The notes under the pieces are model-generated. The model was not told the origin of the DNA and did not search any database. It saw only the letters and a program-made list of their open reading frames with translations. This document shows, piece after piece, positions 1-6,727 of a stretch of DNA of 51,202 nt. How positions within the stretch are numbered: position 1 is the stretch's first letter; each line of letters starts with the position of its first letter. The stretch is from Anaerotruncus colihominis. GTDB taxonomy: Bacteria > Bacillota > Clostridia > Oscillospirales > Ruminococcaceae. Position numbers and translations under genes: made by a program. The stretch lies in NCBI RefSeq assembly GCF_010206195.1, contig NZ_VIQT01000020.1, positions 1 to 51,202 on the forward strand, given 5' to 3'.

Positions 1-25
1 ATTATACAGTGAAAATCTGTATAAT
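1..25. repeat. 9-bp inverted repeat at the left edge
   Basis: attatacag (1-9) and ctgtataat (17-25) are perfect inverted repeats with a 7-nt spacer, just past the 3' end of the recombinase gene. It is AT-rich with no T-tract, so it is a poor terminator. It could be a protein site or part of an attachment region, but no second copy was found in the window. Confidence 0.5.
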
Positions 26-39
26 AGACTTTTGGCTTT

Positions 40-1719
40 TTAAATTTTAGGTGGATAAACCAAAACGAACACCCCGCCAAGCATATAAATGGCTGGCATT
101 GTGTTCGTCTGGTTTTCTTTTGGTGGAATTAAAAATACAAAATCCGAACCCGTTGGGTTCGGATTTTGACTGTTTGGTGGCCCTAAAGAGAGACTAAACG
201 AACATTCTTCTGCGGCAAAGCTTTCTATATTATCTATAACAGAAGTATCCAGTGGGAGATTTACAAAGGTTTTCTTTCCTGTAACACTGAATTCTATTTT
301 TAAGTGATCATCATAGAGATATACAGCAATTAGAAATGTATCGAACAGTTTTGCTTGAAAAGCTTTATCCTCAATGTTTCCGTTTTTATATAGGGACATA
401 GCGGAAATAATATCATCCCGTGAGTAATGCAGGAGGGAAGCCTGTTCTTCATCCAAACGAGAAACCAAAATAGCCTGTTCTCTTTCCAATTCCAGCAGCC
501 GATCCTTTGTAGTGGAGGTGATGATGCCATGTTCAATGGCTGTCAGTAGGTTTTTAGTAGCCTGTTTATTCTCGGCCAACTGGGTTTCCAAAGAGCCTAT
601 ACAGGTCTGGTTTCGGTATTCCTTAGCAAAGGTCATTGCGCTGTCGGCGATCCATTCCAGGACATCGTCACGCATGATATAATTACGAATTGCGACAGCA
701 ACCTCATGCTCGATCTTATCCCGGCGTATATTGGCTTTATCACAGGACTTCTCCATACGCCTTTTTTGGCAGATGTAGTAATGATGCAGTTTTCCGTTCT
801 TTCCAGTGCCTGAGATACCGGCCATGGGACTTTTACAGTGACCACAAAACAGTTTTCCAGTAAGTAAATAATCTCCGTTGATCCGATGTCGGCCTTGCGG
901 ATTCTTTTTCGTTTTCAACACCTCCTGTACGCGAAAGAAAAGCCCTTTGTCCACAATCTGAGGAACCCCTCCTTCGATTCGTATATCACCATAAATATAT
1001 ACTCCTGTGTATCTTTCATTGGTCAACAGAGCATGGAAACTGTTTTTCCCCCATGTTTTTCCCCTGCTGGTCTTTATCCCTCGGGCGTTTAAGTCGGCGG
1101 CAATATCAGCGAATGAATCTCCGCAGGCCGTCCGGCTGAAAATCTCGCGGACAATTTCATCATTCGGCGGGTCCAGAGCATAGCGCAGATCATCGCCTTT
1201 TTTGTAACCAAGCGGCAACCCTCCATTGGCAATTTTACATTTGGCGGCATTGTCGTATAACCCGCGCTTGATATCCTCCGCCATATTCTCACTATAGAAC
1301 TGATTGACATTCATCATTGAGCGAAGCGCAAACCGGCCGGCAGCAGTATCGTCGAAATCCTCCTCGGCATAGAGAACCCGTATGCCCAAATCATTTAACT
1401 TGGCCTCGTTCATCATAGCTTGGAGCATATTGCGACCCATACGGTTTGACTTCCAGGCGATTACATATTTAAACTTTTTCTTTTCAGCGTCTCGCATCAT
1501 CCGCTGGAAATTGGGGCGTTTGTCCGTTTTGCCACTGATGGCCCGATCAGCGTAGATCTCTATGATTTGAAAGCTATTCTGCTGGGCAAATTCCTGGCAC
1601 TGCTTAACCTGCTGCTCAATGCTCACATCCCGCTGGTTGTGGGAACTGTACCGAGCGTAGATGACGGCGGTGCCGGAATAGCGTTCCTGCTGGTCCGCCA
1701 GTTTCTTGCGTGGAGACAT
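40..1719 (-). CDS. Large serine recombinase (phage integrase)
   Basis: 559 aa. It probably integrates and excises the phage by recombining attP with attB. The N-terminal resolvase domain has the Y-x-R-x-S signature with the likely catalytic Ser at residue 25, followed by the conserved DRAISGK and SNRMGRN stretches. A recombinase domain follows from about residue 160 (GLPLGYKK), then a zinc ribbon with CxxC in LFCGHCKSP and a second Cys pair near YYICQKRR and CDKA, then a coiled coil around 380-420. It is leftward and 15 bp downstream of the lipoprotein gene, so probably cotranscribed. Oddity: the last ~55 residues are encoded across two palindromes, one of them terminator-like, and look appended to the normal domain set. 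Family assignment is firm; the attachment site is unknown. Confidence 0.95.
   Translation of the reverse strand: MSPRKKLADQQERYSGTAVIYARYSSHNQRDVSIEQQVKQCQEFAQQNSFQIIEIYADRAISGKTDKRPNFQRMMRDAEKKKFKYVIAWKSNRMGRNMLQAMMNEAKLNDLGIRVLYAEEDFDDTAAGRFALRSMMNVNQFYSENMAEDIKRGLYDNAAKCKIANGGLPLGYKKGDDLRYALDPPNDEIVREIFSRTACGDSFADIAADLNARGIKTSRGKTWGKNSFHALLTNERYTGVYIYGDIRIEGGVPQIVDKGLFFRVQEVLKTKKNPQGRHRINGDYLLTGKLFCGHCKSPMAGISGTGKNGKLHHYYICQKRRMEKSCDKANIRRDKIEHEVAVAIRNYIMRDDVLEWIADSAMTFAKEYRNQTCIGSLETQLAENKQATKNLLTAIEHGIITSTTKDRLLELEREQAILVSRLDEEQASLLHYSRDDIISAMSLYKNGNIEDKAFQAKLFDTFLIAVYLYDDHLKIEFSVTGKKTFVNLPLDTSVIDNIESFAAEECSFSLSLGPPNSQNPNPTGSDFVFLIPPKENQTNTMPAIYMLGGVFVLVYPPKI
58..117 (-). repeat. Imperfect inverted repeat inside the recombinase 3' end
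   Basis: The arm aaaccaaaacgaacac (58-73) pairs with gtgttcgtctggttt (101-115), with one extra base in the left arm. It lies within the extreme C-terminal codons of the recombinase, so RNA folding or a protein site overlaps coding sequence. Confidence 0.5.
139..167 (-). terminator. Terminator-like hairpin inside recombinase coding sequence
   Basis: A 13-bp perfect stem (139-151 with 155-167) and a 3-nt loop. On the minus strand it is followed by TTTTGTATTTTT, as in an intrinsic terminator. It lies about 100 bp before the recombinase stop codon, so a fraction of transcripts may end inside the gene. Confidence 0.65.
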
Positions 1720-1734
1720 TCTGCACCTCCCGCT

Positions 1735-2952
1735 TCACTTTGGATTATTGTAACGATAAATAAGATTGCTTAACTCTCTGTTGTTTACCCTCAATAGTAA
1801 TCCGCAATATAGCGCATCTATCTCATTTTGGGTAAGAGTGTGATCATAAACTTCTCCGCTTTCCTCGCAGGAGAATCTAAGAATAGCCGTTTCGGCTGTT
1901 TCAAGTTGTTCCAATACGCTGTCATAAAAGCCGCATTCGCAATACTCCTCAATTGTATTTCCTGATATTACGTTTCTTGTACAGTCGTAAGAATTCACTC
2001 TTGCAGTATAAACCCGTTCTCCGTTGATGCTCAATTCAATATGATCAAAGAATAACCAGTCGGTTTTTCTAAAGCCAACTTTTATATTTAGGCTTGTACC
2101 TTCGACAGAAACGGCAACAGAGCTATCTTTTGTGATGCTGTCAGCCCCAACAAAAGATAAAACATATTTACTGTCAAATTCATCTAAACTGATGTTCCAA
2201 TTCTCCTCATACTGTGATGCTGGAATAATCAAATCAAGTATTGCGTAGGCGGAATCAAGCGGTGTTGCATCATTTTCTGACAAATACTCGTTAATGTATG
2301 CAATAAGTTCTGAATAACGATAAGATTGATATAAGTTGTTATACTGATTTTGCCGTTCTTCATCGCTAAAAAAGTCACATAAAGGACGCAGATCGAGTTC
2401 CCCATCTTTTATAGTTGCCTCGTATGAAACCCCATCTTTATCGCAATATTCACCTGTGGCATTGTAAAAATCAGTAAAAGTTCCTATAAAACTGGATCCA
2501 TCAGGGTAGTAGAGTATCCCATCACCAGAGAGGACTCTAGCGTTAAATGTACCCTCATATTTTTCTCCCGTCTCCATAATAAAGGTCCCACGTCCTGTTT
2601 CAGAATCGTTAGTAAATTCACCGCTATAAACCTGTCCACTTTCCCAAGTAGACGTACCAGTCCCTTCCCAATGACCAGCAATCCATTCTCCCTCATATGT
2701 CCATATTTCTCCGGTTAAGTTTTTTGATGTAAACTTTCCCCGCCCATCTGGAAGCCCGTTCTCGTCGATTTCTCCAGAGTAGGTTCCAGTACGCGTTCCA
2801 AACAAGAAGTTAAGGGTAATTTCTCCCTCATAAACTCCTAAAGTGCTTGACGTTTCAATAGACGGTTCACTTTGTTGGGCATTGCCTCCTGCGCCGTTAC
2901 TACACCCGACAAAAAACAGCACACAAGCAAGGATAATTGCAACTTTTTTCAT
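1735..2952 (-). CDS. MORN-repeat lipoprotein
   Basis: 405 aa. The N-terminus has a short basic start, a hydrophobic stretch and a lipobox ending FVGC (Cys about residue 17), so it is probably lipid-anchored outside the membrane. Residues ~40-180 hold several MORN-type repeats of the form YEGEW/YSGEF/YEGTF with following G-x-G-x-y motifs. The C-terminal ~200 residues match nothing I recognise. The AGGAGG site is 9 bp from the ATG. It sits between the integrase and the repressor and is transcribed with the integrase, the usual place for genes expressed in the lysogen, so I infer a lysogenic-conversion cargo gene. Its biological role is unknown. Confidence 0.85.
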   Translation of the reverse strand: MKKVAIILACVLFFVGCSNGAGGNAQQSEPSIETSSTLGVYEGEITLNFLFGTRTGTYSGEIDENGLPDGRGKFTSKNLTGEIWTYEGEWIAGHWEGTGTSTWESGQVYSGEFTNDSETGRGTFIMETGEKYEGTFNARVLSGDGILYYPDGSSFIGTFTDFYNATGEYCDKDGVSYEATIKDGELDLRPLCDFFSDEERQNQYNNLYQSYRYSELIAYINEYLSENDATPLDSAYAILDLIIPASQYEENWNISLDEFDSKYVLSFVGADSITKDSSVAVSVEGTSLNIKVGFRKTDWLFFDHIELSINGERVYTARVNSYDCTRNVISGNTIEEYCECGFYDSVLEQLETAETAILRFSCEESGEVYDHTLTQNEIDALYCGLLLRVNNRELSNLIYRYNNPK

Positions 2953-3023
2953 AAGAACGTCCTCCTCAAATTAAAATGTCCCTGCCTTTTGCAATAACGA
3001 AAACAGTTATTTTATCACATTTT

Positions 3024-3053
3024 TAATTATTTTTAGTAAAATATGATATAATT
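3024..3053 (+). promoter_or_regulatory. Probable rightward promoter of the small gene at 3102
   Basis: A consensus -10 TATAAT (3048-3053) is preceded by TG at the extended -10 position; the -35 is weak (ttaatt, 3024-3029). The intergenic region 2953-3101 is AT-rich and also holds a weaker leftward candidate (TAAAAT, 3010-3015) for the lipoprotein gene. Confidence 0.5.
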
Positions 3054-3101
3054 TTCCTGTACAAATACATAGCCTTGGCGCCAGGGCGGAAAGGAGTCCC
3101 C

Positions 3102-3293
3102 GTGAGCAACAACGAAAAGTTCAACGCCCTGCTCAATTCATGCTCTCATGCGCAACAGGTTTATAATGCCCTACTTACCTTTGCTAAACCAAGCCTCCAA
3201 CAAACCGATAATGTGAGCGAGAAACGCAAGATCATCATCGGAGAGTTGTTGTCCCTCTTGAATCAAGCCGAGAGCACGCAACAAATAATTTGA
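3102..3293 (+). CDS. Small hypothetical protein antisense to the repressor 3' end
   Basis: 63 aa, GTG start chosen because aaggag lies 6 bp upstream. The N-terminal half (NNEKFNALLNSC..AQQVYNALL) looks like a small soluble helical protein that I associate with gut Clostridia phages. The second half is read antisense to the repressor gene, and the stop lies inside that gene. An extended -10 promoter upstream and a hairpin with T-rich tail at 3316-3347 downstream give it a complete transcription unit. Function unknown. The C-terminus may be the product of an overprinted tail rather than the ancestral protein end. Confidence 0.5.
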   Translation: MSNNEKFNALLNSCSHAQQVYNALLTFAKPSLQQTDNVSEKRKIIIGELLSLLNQAESTQQII

Positions 3294-3566
3294 TTCTTCC
3301 AATGATATGTTATCTTCCCCCGGTACAACTTCAGTTGTACCGGGGGATTTCGCTTTTTGAGGAAGATGTACGCAATCTTGAAATAGAAAATTAGGCTCAA
3401 CATTAAGCGCATCAATGAGTGCGTACATGATAGGTTCTTTAGGATGACTGGTTTCTTTTTCGTAGTTGGTAATTGCGGAACCAGTAACTCCTATCATTTT
3501 CCCCAATTCCTCTTGAGTGAATCCAGCCTTTTCACGGGCCTCCCTGAGACGTTTTCCAATTCCCAT
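3171..3566 (-). CDS. XRE-family CI-like repressor
   Basis: 131 aa from the ATG at 3566, chosen because a purine-rich site (aaggggggg) precedes it; longer upstream starts lack one. Residues 3-60 form an HTH_3 domain (GKRLREAREKAGFTQEELGKMIGV, then GSAITNYEKE). A short linker and a helical C-terminal part follow, with no S24 peptidase, so this is not a RecA-cleaved LexA-type repressor. Divergent from the Cro-like gene across a 150-bp operator region. It is the likely lysogeny repressor. Its linker codons (SPGTTEVVPGED) coincide with a perfect 32-bp palindrome. Confidence 0.85.
   Translation of the reverse strand: MGIGKRLREAREKAGFTQEELGKMIGVTGSAITNYEKETSHPKEPIMYALIDALNVEPNFLFQDCVHLPQKAKSPGTTEVVPGEDNISLEESNYLLRALGLIQEGQQLSDDDLAFLAHIIGLLEAWFSKGK
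3316..3347 (+). terminator. Perfect palindrome within the repressor gene, plus-strand terminator candidate
   Basis: Arms tcccccggtacaact (3316-3330) and agttgtaccggggga (3333-3347) are perfectly complementary with a 2-nt centre. On the plus strand it is followed by tttcgcttttt and starts 23 bp after the stop of the small plus-strand gene; on the minus strand there is no T-tract. So it reads as a terminator of the plus gene that doubles as repressor coding sequence. Confidence 0.6.
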
Positions 3567-3648
3567 AATGCCCCCCCTTATACCCATATTTAAACATAAA
3601 ACCCTTAATTCGTCAAGATAAAAATTCAAGAAACTTTAGAAAAAACAC

Positions 3649-3699
3649 TTGACTTATAAAGAATCTTGAGTTATTATGGTTTTGTCATCAAGATTCTTT
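3649..3699 (+). promoter_or_regulatory. Early rightward promoter and operator
   Basis: TTGACT (3649-3654), a 17-bp spacer and TATTAT (3672-3677) form a strong promoter for the Cro-like gene. A 12-bp perfect inverted repeat, aaagaatcttga (3658-3669) and tcaagattcttt (3688-3699), brackets the -10 element and is the likely operator. Related tcaaga half-sites occur at 3613 and 3625, towards the repressor start. Confidence 0.85.
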
Positions 3700-3717
3700 A
3701 GATCGGAGGGGTGAAAA

Positions 3718-3954
3718 ATGGGAACATCTCTAATTGCTGCAAACACCAAACGTATTATCGCTGATAAGGGGCTAAAACAGCGAGTGGTTGCCGCTAAAGC
3801 TGGATTTTCTGAAAAGCAGTTCAGTGCATTGATGACTGGCAGGCGAATCATCAAGGATATTGATGTTATGGCTATCGCAATTGCGCTTGACACTACGCCA
3901 AATGACCTTTTCGGATATCCGGTAAAACGAGATACGGACCCGACCAGCGCATAA
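3718..3954 (+). CDS. Cro-like XRE-family regulator
   Basis: 78 aa, almost entirely one helix-turn-helix domain (KRIIADKGLKQRVVAAKAGF, then EKQFSALMTGRR, and the DTTPNDLFG motif typical of XRE proteins). The ATG is preceded by ggagggg and lies just downstream of the operator. First gene of the rightward early region and divergent from the repressor, so it is the expected Cro counterpart. Confidence 0.85.
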   Translation: MGTSLIAANTKRIIADKGLKQRVVAAKAGFSEKQFSALMTGRRIIKDIDVMAIAIALDTTPNDLFGYPVKRDTDPTSA

Positions 3955-4002
3955 TCCCACTATAGCAATATCAGAGTCTAGCAATGAAAGAAGGTGAAAG
4001 CG

Positions 4003-4236
4003 ATGCAAGACGAAAAAGCAACCGCCCCAAAGATTCCAGCTTTGAGACGGCTCTACGAGGAAAAGCGGGGAAAAGAAATCGCCGCAGAACGATTTGCCCG
4101 TGTAATTCTCGAAAACGCAAGCGCACACGGGCTGTCCATCTGGCAGTTAGAAAAGGCCTGCAACCTGGCGATCAGTCTGTGTCGAGAAGTTTCGGTTCCC
4201 ACTCTTGAAGCCCTTCAACGAGACCGGGAGAGTTGA
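4003..4236 (+). CDS. Small hypothetical protein
   Basis: 77 aa. ATG 4003 is chosen because gaaggtg precedes it by about 7 bp; the in-frame GTG at 3994 would overlap that site. The sequence is charged and helical with a stretch (SIWQLEKACNLAISLCREV) that could form a small HTH. The last 65 bp overlap the converging gene at 4172. No family recognised; position suggests an early regulator. Confidence 0.6.
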   Translation: MQDEKATAPKIPALRRLYEEKRGKEIAAERFARVILENASAHGLSIWQLEKACNLAISLCREVSVPTLEALQRDRES

Positions 4237-4402
4237 GCAGCTCTATGTACATATCGGTGAAGGCCTCTGTCAGCAGTAAAGAATGACTGGGATATTGTGG
4301 ATTATCTGGTTCGACTACTACTCTGTTTTCGGCTAACGCCTGTGTGTACTGTGCCTGCGCATAAACAAGTGCCAAGTCATAGGCTAATTTTTGCGTATTC
4401 AT
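4172..4402 (-). CDS. Small hypothetical protein on the opposite strand
   Basis: 76 aa, acidic, mostly helical (MNTQKLAYDLALVYAQAQ). A good purine-rich site (aaagggga) and an extended -10 promoter (TGG TATAAT, bases 4426-4431 on the plus strand) sit directly upstream, so it appears to be an independent leftward transcript within the rightward early region. It overlaps its plus-strand neighbour tail to tail. Function unknown. Confidence 0.6.
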   Translation of the reverse strand: MNTQKLAYDLALVYAQAQYTQALAENRVVVEPDNPQYPSHSLLLTEAFTDMYIELLNSPGLVEGLQEWEPKLLDTD

Positions 4403-4425
4403 AAGTTCATCCCCTTTCCACCCAA

Positions 4426-4434
4426 ATTATACCA
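4426..4434 (-). promoter_or_regulatory. Leftward extended -10 promoter
   Basis: On the minus strand TGG-TATAAT lies about 25 bp upstream of the gene starting at 4402. The -35 is not clear, but the TG extension can compensate. Confidence 0.55.
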
Positions 4435-4505
4435 TATAGCGAGAAAAGGGGCAAACAAAAAAGCAAGAAAAAGCCGCCCGAGGGTGGTGTGAAGGAGGTT
4501 GTGAG

Positions 4506-4703
4506 ATGCCGTTTTACTGTTCAGAGGGGGAGTTATCACTACGCGATAAGCTGATGACCGCTGTTGTGGATAGCAATCTGTCTTACCAAGAGGCAATCAG
4601 CGCACTCAACTATGTGAGAACTGTGCTCAACGATAAAGCAAACAACCTCCTGGATGGTGTCAGCATCCAAGAGGTTGCCAAGAAAGAACGCTTTAATCGG
4701 TGA
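4506..4703 (+). CDS. Small hypothetical protein
   Basis: 65 aa with a strong gaaggagg site 7 bp before the ATG. Helical, no transmembrane segment (LMTAVVDSNLSYQEAISALNYV is amphipathic). Its last 11 bp overlap the converging gene at 4693. Function unknown. Confidence 0.6.
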   Translation: MPFYCSEGELSLRDKLMTAVVDSNLSYQEAISALNYVRTVLNDKANNLLDGVSIQEVAKKERFNR

Positions 4704-4920
4704 TGCTCGTAGGTTTACGGCGGTCGTATTCAGTGTGCAGGTCATCTACAATCTGGTAGAGCTTATCCAGCATTTCAGAGTAGTCCATTTTGGATAAGTC
4801 CTCCCTTGCTGCAAGCACCTGTACGGCCAGAGTGCCTAAGTTGTCGCGGACTTCGACAATTTGAGGGACAAGCGCATGTTCGTGACCTGGTTGGTCACAA
4901 AAAGAGCGCGTGTTGGACAT
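4693..4920 (-). CDS. Small hypothetical protein on the opposite strand
   Basis: 75 aa from ATG 4920 (MSNTRSFCDQ), preceded by a G-rich site; a longer start is unsupported. Acidic helical protein (NLGTLAVQVLAAREDL, EMLDKLYQIVDDL). A -10 candidate TATACT lies at plus-strand 4978-4983, and a strong leftward terminator at 5035-5049 insulates it from upstream. It is one of three converging overlapping gene pairs between 3.1 and 4.9 kb. Function unknown. Confidence 0.6.
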   Translation of the reverse strand: MSNTRSFCDQPGHEHALVPQIVEVRDNLGTLAVQVLAAREDLSKMDYSEMLDKLYQIVDDLHTEYDRRKPTSITD

Positions 4921-4977
4921 GGAAACACCCCCCCTTCCATACTGAGTTTTAGCGACGCGGTAACACCGTCGAGACCA

Positions 4978-4983
4978 GTATAT
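4978..4983 (-). promoter_or_regulatory. Leftward -10 candidate
   Basis: TATACT on the minus strand, about 58 bp upstream of the gene starting at 4920. The -35 region is T-rich and weak. Confidence 0.4.
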
Positions 4984-5034
4984 CAAACCGGAGAAAAAAA
5001 GGAAGGGGCGGTATGAACCCGTGCAAGAAAAAAA

Positions 5035-5049
5035 CCGCCCAGCGGGCGG
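5035..5049 (-). terminator. Strong leftward intrinsic terminator
   Basis: A 6-bp GC stem (ccgccc/gggcgg) with a 3-nt loop, followed on the minus strand by seven T. It would stop any leftward transcript before the promoter of the gene at 4920. It sits immediately before the ribosome site of the rightward gene at 5069. Confidence 0.7.
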
Positions 5050-5068
5050 CAGGAGGGAGGTGCATTAA

Positions 5069-5335
5069 GTGGATGATAACAATCCGGATGCCAAAGCAAT
5101 CCTGAAACACTATGGGTACAATGGCGACAGTACGGCGCAGACTATAGGGCTTTGGCCCAATGATGGCACTGCAATTGCGCGGCTGGGACAATTGCCGGAG
5201 GCACTCGGTCTGTATAAGGCGGAGAAAAGCAAAATCCGGGTAGTATTTGACTACGACCCGGATTATCCAAGGGCTGTGCTCCAAGTTTGGGGATTGACAC
5301 CGGCTGCACTACTTCCCGATATCGGGAATGCATAA
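5069..5335 (+). CDS. Hypothetical early protein
   Basis: 88 aa with a GTG start, chosen for the ggagggagg site 9 bp upstream. No cysteines or membrane segments. It begins MDDNNPDAKAILKHYG and contains VVFDYDPDYPRAVLQVW. I do not recognise a family. Its stop codon is followed directly by the reverse-oriented RNA unit at 5340-5407. Confidence 0.65.
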   Translation: MDDNNPDAKAILKHYGYNGDSTAQTIGLWPNDGTAIARLGQLPEALGLYKAEKSKIRVVFDYDPDYPRAVLQVWGLTPAALLPDIGNA

Positions 5336-5339
5336 CCAA

Positions 5340-5407
5340 GAAAACGCCCCGACAAGTGCTGACGACACCTGACAGGGCATACAAACCAATCCAAAACAAA
5401 GGCTTGC
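5340..5407 (-). ncRNA. Predicted short RNA opposing the early operon, unit 1
   Basis: A leftward promoter TTGCAG (plus 5438-5443), 18-bp spacer and consensus TATAAT (5414-5419) would start RNA near 5407. A 13-bp stem (5346-5358 with 5366-5378) followed by TTTT ends it near 5341, about 67 nt with no ORF. The stem has G-U wobbles on the minus strand where the plus-strand copy would have C-A mismatches, which supports minus-strand transcription. No known RNA family recognised. Confidence 0.5.
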
Positions 5408-5461
5408 AACTGGATTATAACATATCTTTCTGATGATCTGCAAGTACAAAGGAGACTTTCA

Positions 5462-5671
5462 ATGGATACATACCAATGCAATGCGCCCCATGATACCCTC
5501 GAATTTTCAACGTCCGATATCCCGGAATATATCCGAAAACTGGCGGCTCTCGCGGCTATAGAGTTGACCGAAAGTATTCTCAGGCAGCCGGACGGCCGCA
5601 GGATGCTGGCCGAAGAAACTGCGCGGCGCAAATCAATGGAGGGCCAACCCCCGAGAACTGAAAGGAGGTGA
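5462..5671 (+). CDS. Hypothetical early protein
   Basis: 69 aa; aaaggag lies 8 bp before the ATG. It contains a helical core (YIRKLAALAAIELTESIL) and a basic C-terminus. The stop codon lies within the ribosome binding region of the AbrB-like gene 6 bp downstream, so the two are probably translationally coupled. Function unknown. Confidence 0.65.
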   Translation: MDTYQCNAPHDTLEFSTSDIPEYIRKLAALAAIELTESILRQPDGRRMLAEETARRKSMEGQPPRTERR

Positions 5672-5677
5672 TTTCTT

Positions 5678-5923
5678 ATGAAAGCTGTTGGAATTGTTCG
5701 CCGTATTGATCATCTCGGCCGATTGGTAATCCCAAAGGAGTTTCGCCGAACCCTGGGTATCAACGAGAACGACCCTATGGAGATTCTCGTCACAGATGAT
5801 GGAATTCTGGCGCGGCCTTACAAGCAGGGCTGTATCTGCTGTGGTTCTACAGAAGACCTGGTGAATTTCAAGGATGTCTCTCTGTGCGGCAACTGCATCC
5901 ATGCGTTTGCTGAAAGGAGCTGA
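5678..5923 (+). CDS. AbrB/SpoVT-type transcriptional regulator with C-terminal zinc motif
   Basis: 81 aa. Residues 1-45 are a swapped-hairpin AbrB domain (GIVRRIDHLGRLVIPKEFRRTLGI), which binds DNA as a dimer or tetramer. The C-terminal half has CICCGS and LCGNC, two CxxC-like pairs that could hold one zinc. Strong aaaggaggtgat site. Probable early regulator of phage or host transcription. The family call is firm; the target is unknown. Confidence 0.9.
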   Translation: MKAVGIVRRIDHLGRLVIPKEFRRTLGINENDPMEILVTDDGILARPYKQGCICCGSTEDLVNFKDVSLCGNCIHAFAERS

Positions 5924-5927
5924 CGAT

Positions 5928-6221
5928 TTGGCGGAATTTCATCGGACAAAGAATGGAACACCTTGGCTCGAAATTACCTGTGAGGAGCTGTCCGGCTATT
6001 CTGGGATGGACAACCCTATTTGTGACAATTGTCTAAGCAGATTGGCCGGCATCAGCAACATCATCCTTCTTCCTATTCTCAATGAAGCATATTGCCCCAA
6101 ATGCGGCAAGGAGCGGTTGGACAAAATACGGCCTTATCCGGGAGATCGCTTTATCGAAGAAAGGAGGACGCGCTTTTACCTCGAATACTTCAGACTGCAA
6201 AAGGATGATCTAGCGCCGTGA
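5928..6221 (+). CDS. Small zinc-ribbon-like protein
   Basis: 97 aa from a TTG start at 5928, chosen because aaaggag ends 9 bp upstream and overlaps the end of the AbrB-like gene. Cys pairs CDNC (about residues 33-36) and CPKCGKE (about 58-64) suggest a two-pair zinc site. The last third is basic and helical. No specific family recognised; likely a nucleic-acid-associated accessory protein. Confidence 0.65.
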   Translation: MAEFHRTKNGTPWLEITCEELSGYSGMDNPICDNCLSRLAGISNIILLPILNEAYCPKCGKERLDKIRPYPGDRFIEERRTRFYLEYFRLQKDDLAP

Positions 6222-6232
6222 TCGGACTTTCA

Positions 6233-6285
6233 TAAAAAAGAAGCCGTCTCCGCTGCCACGAAAACGGCTTTAAGCAAAAAGAACT
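6233..6285 (-). ncRNA. Predicted short RNA opposing the early operon, unit 2
   Basis: Leftward promoter TTGACT (plus 6315-6320), exactly 17 bp, then TAAACT (6292-6297). Start expected near 6285. A 12-bp stem (6241-6252 with 6259-6270, loop 6 nt) followed by CTTTTTT ends it about 50 nt later. On the minus strand all pairs are canonical or G-U; the plus strand would have two C-A mismatches. There is no ORF. The -35 lies 21 bp before the next plus-strand start codon. Confidence 0.6.
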
Positions 6286-6340
6286 TTATTTAGTTTATCA
6301 ATGGAACGGTAAAAAGTCAAGTTCATTGGGGGGCAACTCC

Positions 6341-6727
6341 ATGCAAAATGACAACGAATTGCGCTGCCTGCGTGTTGACCTTGGCCTGCCAGCAAAGGAT
6401 ATGGTGGCCATCGTCCAAACCTTGTATCCCAAGTTCGATAAAACCATGCAAAGCAAATGTGAACGTGGCGACGAGTATGGTGTGAATATTAGACCGGACG
6501 CTATGAAAGCTCTGTATGAGCGGTTCGCCCCCGAGCAGCTGGAGCCGCCTAAGAGGACGCGGCACGGCCAGCACCGGCTTACCTGTCGTATCTCGGGACG
6601 TCTGGAGGATAGCGTCTACGCGGCGTTGCAACAGCACATGGAGATCGATGGCTATGCCACAGCTCAGGAATGGATCACGGCCATGGTTCTTCGGTATATC
6701 GCAGAAAAGGAGGACGGGACCAAATGA
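6341..6727 (+). CDS. Hypothetical early phage protein
   Basis: 128 aa. ATG 6341 is preceded by ggggggc; an upstream in-frame TTG at 6326 has no site. The middle (PKRTRHGQHRLTCRISGRLEDSVYAALQQHM) resembles a short ribbon-helix-helix-like segment in which an Arg-rich strand precedes two helices. Overlaps the next gene by 4 bp (ATGA). Function unknown, possibly DNA-binding. Confidence 0.7.
   Translation: MQNDNELRCLRVDLGLPAKDMVAIVQTLYPKFDKTMQSKCERGDEYGVNIRPDAMKALYERFAPEQLEPPKRTRHGQHRLTCRISGRLEDSVYAALQQHMEIDGYATAQEWITAMVLRYIAEKEDGTK

Noticed and set aside
4474..4487. A fifth short opposing RNA unit before the gene at 4506
   Set aside because: The 6-bp hairpin folds better on the plus strand, and no leftward promoter lies upstream of it; A-rich sequence alone made it look like a terminator.
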